64,000 nucleotides of DNA from DATGLG01 sp035294245 (GTDB lineage Bacteria; Pseudomonadota; Alphaproteobacteria; JACZXZ01), in the NCBI GenBank assembly GCA_035294245.1, contig DATGLG010000017.1, positions 62,001 through 126,000 on the forward strand, read 5' to 3'. Every line of letters begins with the position of its first letter. The stretch's first letter is position 1. Of this stretch, positions 1 through 8,871 are shown piece after piece. The translations under genes and the position numbers were made by a program. A model generated the notes under the pieces. That model had not been told where the DNA came from. It ran no database searches and worked only from the letters and a program-made list of their open reading frames with translations.

Positions 1-282
1 CGCCTTGGCAACACCCCCGCCCGTCTCGAGCAGCTCGGCTTCGTGCGAGAGCACGATGCGCGGCCGGCTGCGCGCGGCGAGATGCATCGCGATCTGATCG
101 GCGAGATGATGGGTGTTGACGACGACGGTATCGACCCCCGAGGCGTCGAGGTGGTCGAGAGCGCGGTCGAGGAGCGTGCGGCCGGCGACCGGCAGCAGCG
201 GCTTGGGCATCCGATCGGTGAAGGGCCGCATGCGCAAGCCGAGCCCGGCGGCCAGCACCATGCCGCGCCTGGGCTCGGTCAT
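1..282 (-). CDS. murU: MurNAc-1-phosphate uridylyltransferase-like nucleotidyltransferase (partial, C-terminus off window)
   Basis: Only the first 94 codons are present; the gene runs off the left edge. The start has the sugar-nucleotide transferase signature LAAGLGLRMRPFTDRMPKPL followed by PVAGRTLLDRAL, that is, the G-x-G-x-R and PKP loop that binds nucleotide triphosphate. The ATG overlaps the amgK stop (ATGA), so the two are translationally coupled. Beside an AmgK-type sugar kinase the likely role is making UDP-MurNAc from MurNAc-1-phosphate in the cytoplasm, the recycling route that bypasses MurA. Mannose-1-phosphate guanylyltransferases share this N-terminus, so the assignment to MurU rests on context. 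Confidence 0.8.
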   Translation of the reverse strand, partial: MTEPRRGMVLAAGLGLRMRPFTDRMPKPLLPVAGRTLLDRALDHLDASGVDTVVVNTHHLADQIAMHLAARSRPRIVLSHEAELLETGGGVAKA

Positions 283-1307
283 GCGGCCGCCTCGCAGGGT
301 GGAATACGGCGCATCGCGGGCCCGATGTGCTCGTCGAGCCACGCCTTGAGCGGCGCCAACACGGGATGGCTCACGTCCTGTTCGACGAGACGCCACACAC
401 GCGGCAGGTGACGCAGATAGCCGGGCTTGCGGTCGCGCACGCAAAGCCGCGTGAACACTCCGACGATTCGCAAGTTCCGCTGTGCCCCCATGGTGACGTA
501 GGAGGCGTCGAAGCCGTCCCGGTCGAGCTCGGGGAAGGCAGCGAGATAGCGCGCACGCATGCGCGCCTGCAAATCGGCGGGCACGTCGCGCCGCGCATCC
601 TCGAGGAGAGAGACGAGATCGTAGGTGAGCGGCCCGATCACGGCGTCCTGGAAATCGAGGAGCCCGCAGGCCGCCACGCCCGCCCGCCCTTCGATCAGCA
701 TAAGGTTGTCGGGGAAGAAATCGAACAGCACCAGCGAATCCGGGGCGCGCCGCGCTTCCGGGATCAGGCGCCGCCAGAGGGCGAGATAATCCTCGCGCAA
801 GCTCTGCGGTGCGGGATTCCCAGTGAGCGCCGGCCAATACCAATCGAGCACAAACCCGACCTCCCGCAACAGGCGCTCTTCGGTGAAAGGCGGCGCCGGA
901 GCCTCGAGCGCTCGCGCATGGCCATGAAGGGCGATGAGCGTATCCACGGCAAGGGCGTAAAGTGCCTCTCTGTCACTGTTGCCAGCGCCGCAGCCGTTCC
1001 CGTCGACGAGCCGGGCCATGTTACCGTCGCCGAAATCCTCGAGCAGGAGGAGGCCGGCCTCGATATCCGCCGCCAGGATCTTCGGCGCCGAGAGCTGCAG
1101 CGCAAGAAGATGGCGCGCGAGAGCGGTGAAGGGCCCGACGTTCTCTTGGGGCGGCGGCGCGTCCATGAGGACGGCGCGACGGCCATCGGCACCCACGAGC
1201 CGCGCATAGCGGCGGAAGGAGGCGTCGCCCGTCATGGTCCGCAGGGGGATGCCGCCCCAGCCGGCTTCCGCCAGGAAGGCAGCGATCTGTCTCTCTCTCT
1301 CGCTCAC
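279..1307 (-). CDS. amgK: anomeric MurNAc/GlcNAc kinase, aminoglycoside-phosphotransferase fold
   Basis: The protein belongs to the APH fold: catalytic loop LVLFDFFPDNLML and metal-binding segment GLLDFQDAVIGPLTYD. AmgK phosphorylates the anomeric carbon of MurNAc or GlcNAc released by wall turnover and feeds MurU, whose gene overlaps its stop. I place the start at a GTG inside a GTGA overlap with tsaE, giving 342 aa; an in-frame ATG ten codons upstream would overlap tsaE by 34 bp. The catalytic loop keeps the Asp and Asn, but the His that usually precedes the Asp (HxD) is Phe. The order tsaE-amgK-murU is common in Alphaproteobacteria. Confidence 0.82.
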   Translation of the reverse strand: MSERERQIAAFLAEAGWGGIPLRTMTGDASFRRYARLVGADGRRAVLMDAPPPQENVGPFTALARHLLALQLSAPKILAADIEAGLLLLEDFGDGNMARLVDGNGCGAGNSDREALYALAVDTLIALHGHARALEAPAPPFTEERLLREVGFVLDWYWPALTGNPAPQSLREDYLALWRRLIPEARRAPDSLVLFDFFPDNLMLIEGRAGVAACGLLDFQDAVIGPLTYDLVSLLEDARRDVPADLQARMRARYLAAFPELDRDGFDASYVTMGAQRNLRIVGVFTRLCVRDRKPGYLRHLPRVWRLVEQDVSHPVLAPLKAWLDEHIGPAMRRIPPCEAAA

Positions 1308-1810
1308 AACTTCATATCCTTGAGGCGCGACGACCACCCGCCATAGCCAATGAGATGCGCCCGGCGGTTATCGGCGGATTCGGCAAAATCGAGGCGCAAA
1401 TCGAGCCGCTCCGCGGGGAGCAGCGCACCGAGTCGCTCGGGCCATTCGATCAAGCTGACGCCGTCGGCGAAAGCGTCGTCGATTCCAAGCTCGATCGCAT
1501 CCTCGGGCCGTTCCAGGCGGTAGAGATCAAAATGCCATATCGTAAAGGCACGCCCCTCGTAGCTTTGCACGAGCGTGAAGGTCGGGCTCGGCACATCCTC
1601 CTCTTCAGCGCCAGTAGCACGAATAAAATACCGCGCGAAGGTCGTCTTGCCGGCACCGAGCGCGCCAGCGAGCGCGATCACGTCACCCGGGCGGGCGCGT
1701 TCAGCGATAGCGGCGCCAAGCGCCGCTGTCGCAGCGATCCCAGACAGCACCAGATGCCGCTCCACCGGAGCCGCCGGGCCCGGCTGACGGATATTGATCA
1801 CGGCCGTCAT
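1304..1810 (-). CDS. tsaE: tRNA threonylcarbamoyladenosine biosynthesis ATPase TsaE
   Basis: A small P-loop ATPase of 168 aa. Walker A is ALAGALGAGKTTFAR, followed by the family block VPSPTFTLVQSYEG and WHFDLYRLERPEDAIELG. TsaE works with TsaB and TsaD in the last step of t6A37 formation on tRNAs reading ANN codons. It is first in a three-gene operon with amgK and murU, joined by 4-bp overlaps. It diverges from the reductase gene on the plus strand with only 47 bp between the two starts, so the promoters must be back to back or overlap the genes. Confidence 0.93.
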   Translation of the reverse strand: MTAVINIRQPGPAAPVERHLVLSGIAATAALGAAIAERARPGDVIALAGALGAGKTTFARYFIRATGAEEEDVPSPTFTLVQSYEGRAFTIWHFDLYRLERPEDAIELGIDDAFADGVSLIEWPERLGALLPAERLDLRLDFAESADNRRAHLIGYGGWSSRLKDMKL

Positions 1811-1857
1811 CTCCGTATCCTAGGCGCCCGCGCCCTCCCCTCATGCCAGGAGCCGTC

Positions 1858-2883
1858 ATGCCCGCAAGCCCCTACCGCACGGACGTCGCCATCATCGGCG
1901 CTGGGCCCGTCGGTCTCTTCGCCATCTTCGAATGCGGCATGCTGCGCTTCAAGTGCCACGTCGTGGACGCGCTCGACATGATCGGCGGCCAATGCATCGC
2001 GCTTTATCCCGAGAAGCCGATCTATGACATTCCCGGCCATCCCCGCATCGAGGCAGCGGCTCTCGTCGCCCAGCTGGAGGCGCAGGCGGCGCCCTTTGCA
2101 CCCGCCTATCACCTCGGCTGCCGGATCGAAAGCCTGGCGCGCAACGGAGATGGCCGCTTCATCCTCGGCGGGAGCGGCGGGCTGACGATCGATGCTGCGG
2201 CGGTGATCGTCGCGGCGGGGGTGGGCGCCTTCGGCCCCAACCGGCCGCCCATCCCGGGCATCGAGCGCTACGAAGGCAAGAGCGTCTTCTACCTGGTAAA
2301 GCGACGCGAGGATTTCCGCGGCAAGCGTGTGATCATCGCCGGTGGCGGCGATTCGGCCGTGGATTGGGCGCTGTCGCTCGCCGAAGTCGCGGCGAAGGTC
2401 ACGGTCGTGCATCGTCGCGACAAGTTCCGCGCTGCCCCGGAAAGCCTGCGCAAGCTCCACGCCCTGGCGGCGACCGGCAAGATCGAGCTTGTCATTCCTT
2501 ATCAGCCCGCCGATCTCGAGGGCAGCAGCACCGGCCGACTCGAAGCGGTGATCCTGCGCGACCTCGACGGCAACACGCGGCGGCTCGAAGCGGATGTTCT
2601 TCTCCCCTTCTACGGCCTCGCCATGAGCTTGGGGCCGATCGCGCGCTGGGGGCTCAATCTCGCGCGCAATCACATCGCCGTCGATCCATCGAGCTGTCAG
2701 ACCAGCGCGCCGGGCATTTTCGCCATCGGCGACATCGCGCATTATCCCGGAAAGCTTAAGCTCATTCTCTCGGGCTTCGCCGAGGCGGCACTCGCCGCCC
2801 ATGCGATTCATCCACTCGTCTACCCCAACGAGGCGCTGCATTTCGAGTATTCCACCACACAAGGGGTGCCCGGCCTGCCTTGA
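1858..2883 (+). CDS. ferredoxin--NADP(+) reductase, thioredoxin-reductase-like type
   Basis: A two-dinucleotide-domain flavoprotein of 341 aa. The FAD site is AIIGAGPVGLFAIFE near the N-terminus, followed by the characteristic GGQCIALYPEKPIYDIPG block. The NAD(P) site is VIIAGGGDSAVDWAL, and the C-terminal FAD motif is GIFAIGDIAHYPGKLKLI. There is no CxxC redox pair, which separates it from true thioredoxin reductases and matches the TrxR-like FNR family that moves electrons between NADPH and ferredoxin or flavodoxin. I chose the second ATG because AGGAG lies 5 bases upstream; an ATG at 1843 is also in frame. It converges on divL. Confidence 0.85.
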   Translation: MPASPYRTDVAIIGAGPVGLFAIFECGMLRFKCHVVDALDMIGGQCIALYPEKPIYDIPGHPRIEAAALVAQLEAQAAPFAPAYHLGCRIESLARNGDGRFILGGSGGLTIDAAAVIVAAGVGAFGPNRPPIPGIERYEGKSVFYLVKRREDFRGKRVIIAGGGDSAVDWALSLAEVAAKVTVVHRRDKFRAAPESLRKLHALAATGKIELVIPYQPADLEGSSTGRLEAVILRDLDGNTRRLEADVLLPFYGLAMSLGPIARWGLNLARNHIAVDPSSCQTSAPGIFAIGDIAHYPGKLKLILSGFAEAALAAHAIHPLVYPNEALHFEYSTTQGVPGLP

Positions 2884-2909
2884 TCAGAGTGCTGCCGCCG
2901 GCATCTCGG

Positions 2910-5084
2910 TCAGCGCTGGCTGCTGGAGGCGATGCGCATGCCAGACTCGGGAAGCGATGCCCCGGCCGCTTGCAGAATTGGCAGATAGCAGCGCACCGTG
3001 GTGCCGCGGCTCGGCTCGGAGTCGATCTCGACCCTGCCGCCGTGGAGATCGACGAAGCTGCGCACGAGCGATAGGCCGAGCCCGGCGCCGCCGCCACGGC
3101 CGCGCTCGAACTTGTCGAAGACGCGGCTCTGCTCCTCGCGGGGAATGCCGACGCCAGTGTCGGTGACAGCGAGCACGAGCTCGGAGCCCTCGCGCCGGGC
3201 AGAGAGCGTGATGCGGCTCCCGGACGGCGAGAACTTGATCGCGTTGCTTACCAGGTTGAACAAGGCCTGCTTCAAGCGCCGCTCGTCGGCGAGGATCGCG
3301 CCGATATCCGGCGGGCAGTCGAACTCGAATGTCAGGTTCTGCTTGCGGCCCCACTCGCGTGTGAGGCTCATGACCGAGACGAGGAGGGCATGGATCTGCA
3401 CGGGCTCGCGCTCAAGGGTCATGCGCCCCGCCTCGATGAGTGCGAGATCAAGGATATCGTTGATGAGGGAGAGGAGCCGGTTGGAGGCGTCGAGTACACC
3501 GCGGGTATATTCGATCTGTTTCGCGTTGAGCTCGCCGAAATACTGATTGTTGAGGATTTCGGCGAAGCCGATGATCGCGTTGAGCGGCGTACGCAGCTCA
3601 TAAGACACGTTGGCGATGAATTCCGATTTGAGACGGTCGGCCGTGACGAGCGCCTCGTTCTTCTCGCGCAGCGCGCGCTCTACGCGGATGCTGTCCGTCA
3701 CGTCGAGGAAGCTGAGCACGGCGGCTCCATCGGGCAGCGGCACCTTCGACCAATCGACGACGGTGCCGTCGGTGCATTCGAAGCGGCCGCTCTGGGGCGT
3801 GCGCTCGCTAACTGCAGCGAGGGCCTTGGCCTTGAATGACGGCCAATCGTCGCCGCCGTCGAAGAAGCCGCGCATGTCCTCGAGCAGGTCATTGAGATGC
3901 CGCTCGGCGATCTGCCCATCCCCCGGCAGCTCCCACAGCTTCGCGAAGCTCGGATTGTAGAGCTTGAGCCGCAGATCGCTGCCGAACACGGCGATGCCCT
4001 CGTGCAGCGCGTCGATGGTCTCGCGCTGCACCTCGATGAGCGTGTTGTAGTTGCGCTCGAGTGCCAGCTTGTCGGTGACATCCTCGGAAGTGATGAGAAG
4101 ACCGCCCAGCGGATGCGGCGTCGTCAGGGTGCGCAAGGTGGTGCCGTCGGGAAGATGCTGGAGCTCCTCGAGAGGCTCGATCAGCGAGGTGAAGAGCTGG
4201 AGCCGCGCCCGCTTGAAGGCGGGGAAATCCGGATGCTCCGGAAGACGGCGACGCTCGCGCTGGGCCTCCAGCACCTCGCCCATGGTCGGCAGTGCATGGA
4301 GCCAGTCCTCGTCGAGTCGCCAGAGCCGGGCATAGGCGGCATTGGCGAAGCGGATGCGCTGGTCCGGGCCGAAAATCACGATGGCCGTGCCCAGCTTTTC
4401 GAGCACGTCCGCGTGTGCGGCGAGATGGCGGTTGAGCTCGCCGCGCACCTCTTCAAGCTCGGTATGGTCGAGGGCGTAACCGAGCGTGCCGCCGCCAGGG
4501 AGCGGCACTTCGCTGATGTCGAGGAGGCGGCGGTTGCCATCGATGACGACGTGGCAGGTGGCACGCTGGGCCGTGCCGGAAGCGACGGCCTGCTCGGCCA
4601 GCGCCTTGCCGCGCTTGCCGATAGCCGCCGCGGCCAGCTCGCGATCTTCCGCGATCGCCTGGGCGATCGTCCCGCCCTCGACGGCGGCGGCATAGACCGC
4701 ATTGCAATCGAGGAGGCGCAAGCCCGCATCCCGCCGCCAGACCGGCAGGGCGAGGCCGTTCAGCATGTCGCGCAAGCTTCCGCTTTCGCGGGTGAGAGCG
4801 TCCAGCCGCGATGAGAGGGCAACGAGTTCCGCCGCCTTCGCTTGGTCGCTTGTGCGCAAGCGCTCGGCCTCGATCGCGGCGGCGTCTCTTTCGCGCGCGA
4901 GCCGGGTGAGGCGGCGCCAGAGGATGGCGAGGGCGGCGAGCCCCACCGCCGCGATGGCAATCGCGACAAGATTCGTCGGGGGCACCCCCATGCCCGCCGC
5001 CGCTTGCGCCGGCGCCGCCCCGGCCGCGACCATCAGCCCGAGAAGACCGGCGATTTCAAGCCAGCCTTCGCCCTTCACACCCAT
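2910..5084 (-). CDS. divL: DivL-type PAS sensor pseudokinase with Tyr in place of the phospho-acceptor His
   Basis: 724 aa. An N-terminal hydrophobic segment and a TM helix (about residues 38-56) precede a coiled region, two or three PAS-like domains (about 105-470), HisKA and a HATPase domain with NAIKF (N box), DTGVGIP (G1) and GLGLSLV (G2). The H box reads FIANVSYELRTPLNAIIGF, so Tyr495 stands where histidine kinases have His. This substitution is the hallmark of Caulobacter DivL, which acts in the CckA/DivK cell-cycle pathway as an allosteric regulator. The location next to ahcY and near tsaE is the usual divL site in Alphaproteobacteria. The ATPase boxes look intact. Confidence 0.88.
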   Translation of the reverse strand: MGVKGEGWLEIAGLLGLMVAAGAAPAQAAAGMGVPPTNLVAIAIAAVGLAALAILWRRLTRLARERDAAAIEAERLRTSDQAKAAELVALSSRLDALTRESGSLRDMLNGLALPVWRRDAGLRLLDCNAVYAAAVEGGTIAQAIAEDRELAAAAIGKRGKALAEQAVASGTAQRATCHVVIDGNRRLLDISEVPLPGGGTLGYALDHTELEEVRGELNRHLAAHADVLEKLGTAIVIFGPDQRIRFANAAYARLWRLDEDWLHALPTMGEVLEAQRERRRLPEHPDFPAFKRARLQLFTSLIEPLEELQHLPDGTTLRTLTTPHPLGGLLITSEDVTDKLALERNYNTLIEVQRETIDALHEGIAVFGSDLRLKLYNPSFAKLWELPGDGQIAERHLNDLLEDMRGFFDGGDDWPSFKAKALAAVSERTPQSGRFECTDGTVVDWSKVPLPDGAAVLSFLDVTDSIRVERALREKNEALVTADRLKSEFIANVSYELRTPLNAIIGFAEILNNQYFGELNAKQIEYTRGVLDASNRLLSLINDILDLALIEAGRMTLEREPVQIHALLVSVMSLTREWGRKQNLTFEFDCPPDIGAILADERRLKQALFNLVSNAIKFSPSGSRITLSARREGSELVLAVTDTGVGIPREEQSRVFDKFERGRGGGAGLGLSLVRSFVDLHGGRVEIDSEPSRGTTVRCYLPILQAAGASLPESGMRIASSSQR

Positions 5085-5185
5085 GCTCCACAGACCCCTC
5101 AGGCCTCCGGCGCGAGGGTGCCAGCGATCACCACCGGCCCGCGCGCCGCGCCCCAGAGCCCATTATGCCAGCACCGGAGGCAAAA

Positions 5186-6601
5186 CTAATAACGATAATG
5201 CTCTGCCTTAAAGGGACCCGCCGCCGCGACGCCGATATATTTGGCCTGAGCGGGCGTGAGCCGGGTGAGCTTGGCGCCCACCTTGTCGAGATGAAGGGCC
5301 GCCACCTTCTCGTCGAGGTGCTTCGGCAGCACGTAGACCTTCTTCTCGTATTTGCCGGGATTGGTCCACAGCTCGATTTGCGCCAAGGTCTGATTGGTGA
5401 AGGAAGCGCTCATGACGAAGCTGGGATGGCCGGTGGCACAGCCTAGATTCACGAGGCGGCCCTCGGCGAGCAGAATGATCCGCTTGCCGTCGGGGAACTC
5501 GACCTCGTCGACCTGGGGCTTGACATTATGCCACTTGAAGTTGCGCAGGCCTGCAACCTGGATCTCCGAATCGAAATGGCCGATATTGCAGACGATGGCG
5601 CGATCCTTCATTTTGCGCATGTGGTCGATGGTGATGACGTCGATATTGCCCGTTGCCGTGACGAAGATGTCGGCGCGCGGCGCCGCGTCCTCCATCGTGA
5701 CGACCTCGTAGCCCTCCATTGCGGCCTGCAGCGCACAGATCGGATCGATCTCCGATACGATCACCCGTGCCCCCGCGTTGCGCAGGCTGGCGGCGGAGCC
5801 CTTGCCCACATCCCCGAAGCCGCAGACCATGGCGACCTTGCCCGCCATCATGACGTCGGTGGCGCGGCGAATGCCGTCGACGAGGGATTCGCGACACCCG
5901 TAAAGGTTGTCAAATTTTGACTTTGTCACTGAGTCGTTGACGTTGATCGCAGGGAATAGCAGCCGCCCCTCCTTGGCCATTTGGTAGAGACGGTGGACGC
6001 CCGTCGTCGTCTCCTCGGTAACGCCGCGGATCGCCTTGCTAATCGCCGAATACCAGCCCGGCTTGGCCTTGAGCCGCTGTCGGATGGCGGCATAAAGAAC
6101 CTGCTCCTCCTCATTCGTCGGGTTGTCGAGGACGCCCAGGTCCTGCTCGGCCCGGATGCCGAGATGCACGAGGAGCGTGGCATCACCCCCATCGTCGAGG
6201 ATCATATTGGGCGTGCCGCCGTCATCCCACTCGAAGATTCGGTGGGTGAAGTTCCAATATTCCTCGAGGCTCTCGCCTTTATAGGCGAAGACCGGCGTCC
6301 CCGCCGCGGCGATCGCCGCGGCCGCGTGGTCCTGGGTCGAATAGATATTACAGGAGGCCCAGCGCACCTCGGCGCCCAGAGCCTTGAGTGTCTCGATCAG
6401 CACCGCCGTCTGAATCGTCATGTGGAGGGAGCCCGCAATGCGCGCGCCCCTGAGGGGCTGCTGCTTGCCGTATTCGGCGCGCACCGCCATCAGTCCGGGC
6501 ATTTCGGTTTCGGCGATGGCGATCTCGCGGCGGCCCCAATCGGCCAGCCCAATATCGGCAACGTGGTAATCCTTGGCGACGGCCTTCAGGGCGGTGGTCA
6601 T
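5186..6601 (-). CDS. ahcY: adenosylhomocysteinase (S-adenosyl-L-homocysteine hydrolase)
   Basis: A full-length 471-aa AhcY. It starts DYHVADIGLADWGRREI, includes the substrate-binding block NDSVTKSKFDN, the NAD-binding VCGFGDVGKGSA and ends KYIGVAAAGPFKAEHYRY. It splits SAH to adenosine and homocysteine, removing the product inhibitor of SAM-dependent methylation. GGGAGA lies 5 bases before the ATG. A sigma70-like promoter is visible upstream, so it can be transcribed separately from ptsI. divL follows 101 bp downstream on the same strand. Confidence 0.98.
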   Translation of the reverse strand: MTTALKAVAKDYHVADIGLADWGRREIAIAETEMPGLMAVRAEYGKQQPLRGARIAGSLHMTIQTAVLIETLKALGAEVRWASCNIYSTQDHAAAAIAAAGTPVFAYKGESLEEYWNFTHRIFEWDDGGTPNMILDDGGDATLLVHLGIRAEQDLGVLDNPTNEEEQVLYAAIRQRLKAKPGWYSAISKAIRGVTEETTTGVHRLYQMAKEGRLLFPAINVNDSVTKSKFDNLYGCRESLVDGIRRATDVMMAGKVAMVCGFGDVGKGSAASLRNAGARVIVSEIDPICALQAAMEGYEVVTMEDAAPRADIFVTATGNIDVITIDHMRKMKDRAIVCNIGHFDSEIQVAGLRNFKWHNVKPQVDEVEFPDGKRIILLAEGRLVNLGCATGHPSFVMSASFTNQTLAQIELWTNPGKYEKKVYVLPKHLDEKVAALHLDKVGAKLTRLTPAQAKYIGVAAAGPFKAEHYRY

Positions 6602-6675
6602 GAAATTCTCCCGGCAAGACAGCGAAATACGGCGGCGAGCGACCGCGTGGCTCTTTCGCCGCCGCGGCGGAGGGT

Positions 6676-6704
6676 CCTATAGCAGTGCCACTGCCGTAGG
6701 GCAA
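6676..6704 (-). promoter_or_regulatory. putative sigma70-type promoter of ahcY
   Basis: On the minus strand TTGCCC (6704-6699) and TATAGG (6681-6676) are separated by exactly 17 bases, each matching four of six consensus positions. It lies about 75 bp before the ahcY start, between ptsI and ahcY. I looked for an SAH riboswitch in the leader and saw no convincing one. Confidence 0.45.
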
Positions 6705-6745
6705 GAGAAATATAAAGAAATGTTTATGTTGTTATATCTCGCCCA

Positions 6746-8572
6746 TCAGACTAGAGCGTCGAAGTCGTCGAGGAGTGTGGCGATACGACCGACATCCCAT
6801 TGATTCATGATGAGTTCCGCTCGCCGCGCCGCCTCCCGCAGGTCGAGGGCGCGGATGCGCTGCTTGATGCGCGGCAGGGCATTCACCGGCATGGAGAGAT
6901 CGCGGATGCCGAGCCCGAGAAGGAGGGCGGTGTAGCGGACGTCGCCGGCCATCTCGCCGCACAGGCAAAGGGGGAGGCGCGCACGCAGCGCCGCCCCGAC
7001 CGCGAACTGCATCAGGCGCAGCACCGCCGGATGGAGTGGATTGTAGAGATGAGCAACCTGATCGTCGCTGCGATCGATCGCCAGCGTGTACATGGTGAGG
7101 TCGTTGGTGCCGATCGAGAAGAACTCGCTTTCCATGGCAAGGGCGTCGGCGGCCAGGGCGGCACCGGGCACCTCGATCATGATGCCAACGGGCGGAAGCC
7201 CCTCACCGATGCGCATGCCCTGCCGCTTGAGCCGCGCCTGCACTTTCTTGAGGAGCCCCTTCACCTGGCGTACCTCGCCGACCGACGAGATCATGGGAAG
7301 AAGAATGCGCACGGGCCCATGGGCGTGGGCGCGGAGGATGGCGGCGAGCTGGACCTCCAGGAGGTCCGGGCGCTTTAGGGAAAGCCGGATCGCGCGCAGA
7401 CCGAGGGCGGGGTTGGCCGCTTGGCCGATGTGATCTCCGAGCGAATAGGCAAGCTTGTCGCCGCCGACATCGAGCGTGCGGATGGTGACCGGACGGCCGC
7501 CCATGCCTTCGACGATGCCGCGCAGCACCTGATATTGCTCCTCCTCGCCGGGAAGGTCGTCGCGATTCATGAAGAGAAATTCCGTGCGAAGAAGGCCGAT
7601 GCCCTCGGCGCCGACCTCAAGAGCATGGTCGAGCTCGCGCGGCAATTCGACATTGGCCTGAAGGGTGATGCGAACGCCGTCGCGGGTCTCGGCGACGACC
7701 TTGGCGAGGCGCGCCAGCTGGCGCTGCTCGCGTTGCAGGGCCTTCTGCCGCTCGCCATAGGCAGCCAAGGTCTCCGCTGACGGGTTGGCGATGACGCGCC
7801 CGGCGGTGCCGTCGATCACGACATGAGCGCCAGCGGGTATGCCGGCGAGAAGGCCGGCCACCCCGAGGACCGCGGGCAGGCCGAGCGAGCGTGCCATGAT
7901 GGCCGTGTGGCTCTCGGGGCCACCAAGCACCGTCGCGAAGCCGGCGATACGCATAGGATCGAGCAGCGCCGTATCCGCGGGGGTCAACTCCTCGGCAATG
8001 ATGACGCTGCCCGGCGGCAGGGCCGAGAAGGCGTGATAGGGCTGCTGCATGAGGTTGCGCACCAACCGCGCACCTACCTCCCGGATATCGTCGGCGCGGC
8101 TCGCCAGATAGGCGTCATCCATCTGCGCAAAGCCCTTGCCGATCTCCGTGATCTCCGCCTGCACGGCGGCCTCGGCGTTAAGGCGGTCGCGGAGGATGCG
8201 CTGCTCCGCGCCGCGGACGAGGCGCGAGCCGCTCAGCATCTGGAGATGAGCGTCGAGCAGATAGCCGAGCTCCTCCGCCGCGGCACCCTGCAACGCGGAC
8301 GCCTTCGCCTTCAGCTTGCGTAGCTGCTTCTGAGAATACTCGATCGCCACCCGAAGCCGCTCCCGCTCTGCTTCGAGGCGGTCCTTCGAGACCGCGTATT
8401 CGGGTACCTCGAGAGCGCCCGCCTCGCGCACATGGGCCGGCCCGATGGCAATGCCCGCCGACACGCCAAGGCCTTGGAACACGCGCTCACCGAGAGGCTC
8501 GCGCGGAGCAGGAGGCAGCGTCTGGCGTCCTCCGCCCCTGCCCGTCCTGATTTCGTCCTTTCGCGTCGTCAC
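6746..8572 (-). CDS. ptsI: phosphoenolpyruvate--protein phosphotransferase, PTS enzyme I
   Basis: 608 aa with the full enzyme I layout and no N-terminal GAF domain, so PtsI rather than PtsP. The swivelling domain holds the phosphorylated His (about residue 222) in GGPESHTAIMARSLGLPAV; the PEP-binding domain has GIGLLRTEFLFM and FFSIGTNDLTMYTLAIDRSD, and CGEMAGD near the end. It takes phosphate from PEP and passes it to HPr. The ATG overlaps the ptsH stop (4 bp). No sugar-specific EIIBC gene is present, so the chain is regulatory rather than a transporter. Confidence 0.95.
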   Translation of the reverse strand: MTTRKDEIRTGRGGGRQTLPPAPREPLGERVFQGLGVSAGIAIGPAHVREAGALEVPEYAVSKDRLEAERERLRVAIEYSQKQLRKLKAKASALQGAAAEELGYLLDAHLQMLSGSRLVRGAEQRILRDRLNAEAAVQAEITEIGKGFAQMDDAYLASRADDIREVGARLVRNLMQQPYHAFSALPPGSVIIAEELTPADTALLDPMRIAGFATVLGGPESHTAIMARSLGLPAVLGVAGLLAGIPAGAHVVIDGTAGRVIANPSAETLAAYGERQKALQREQRQLARLAKVVAETRDGVRITLQANVELPRELDHALEVGAEGIGLLRTEFLFMNRDDLPGEEEQYQVLRGIVEGMGGRPVTIRTLDVGGDKLAYSLGDHIGQAANPALGLRAIRLSLKRPDLLEVQLAAILRAHAHGPVRILLPMISSVGEVRQVKGLLKKVQARLKRQGMRIGEGLPPVGIMIEVPGAALAADALAMESEFFSIGTNDLTMYTLAIDRSDDQVAHLYNPLHPAVLRLMQFAVGAALRARLPLCLCGEMAGDVRYTALLLGLGIRDLSMPVNALPRIKQRIRALDLREAARRAELIMNQWDVGRIATLLDDFDALV

Positions 8573-8871
8573 TCTTCGCCGAACTTTTCTGCCACCAGCG
8601 CCTCGAGCGCGGCGAGCGCCTGTGCCGCATCCGAACCCGAAGCCGTCACTTCGATTGTCGTTCCCGGACCGGCTGCCAGCATCATCAGTCCCATGATCGA
8701 CAGTCCCGACACCGTCGATTCCTTCTTGGCGACGGTGATCTCCGCATCAAATTGCTCCGCGCATTTCACGAAGCGCGCCGCAGCGCGGGCGTGCAGTCCG
8801 CGCTGATTGAGGATAGTCAGTGTGCGCCGAAGCAGCGGCGGCGCTCCCGCCTCGGCGCCGTCGCCGCTCAT
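8569..8871 (-). CDS. ptsH: phosphocarrier protein HPr
   Basis: 100 aa. The active-site His27 lies in NQRGLHARAA (His15 of classical HPr) and the regulatory Ser58 in GLSIMGLMML (Ser46 equivalent), the site targeted by HPr kinase, whose gene is in the same operon. About 12 extra residues at the N-terminus precede the normal fold. Both flanking genes overlap by 4 bp. It relays phosphate from enzyme I to the EIIA encoded upstream. Confidence 0.94.
   Translation of the reverse strand: MSGDGAEAGAPPLLRRTLTILNQRGLHARAAARFVKCAEQFDAEITVAKKESTVSGLSIMGLMMLAAGPGTTIEVTASGSDAAQALAALEALVAEKFGEE

Noticed and set aside
6602..6745. Possible SAH riboswitch in the ahcY leader
   Set aside because: The leader is short, has no recognisable conserved core, and a promoter fits most of it.
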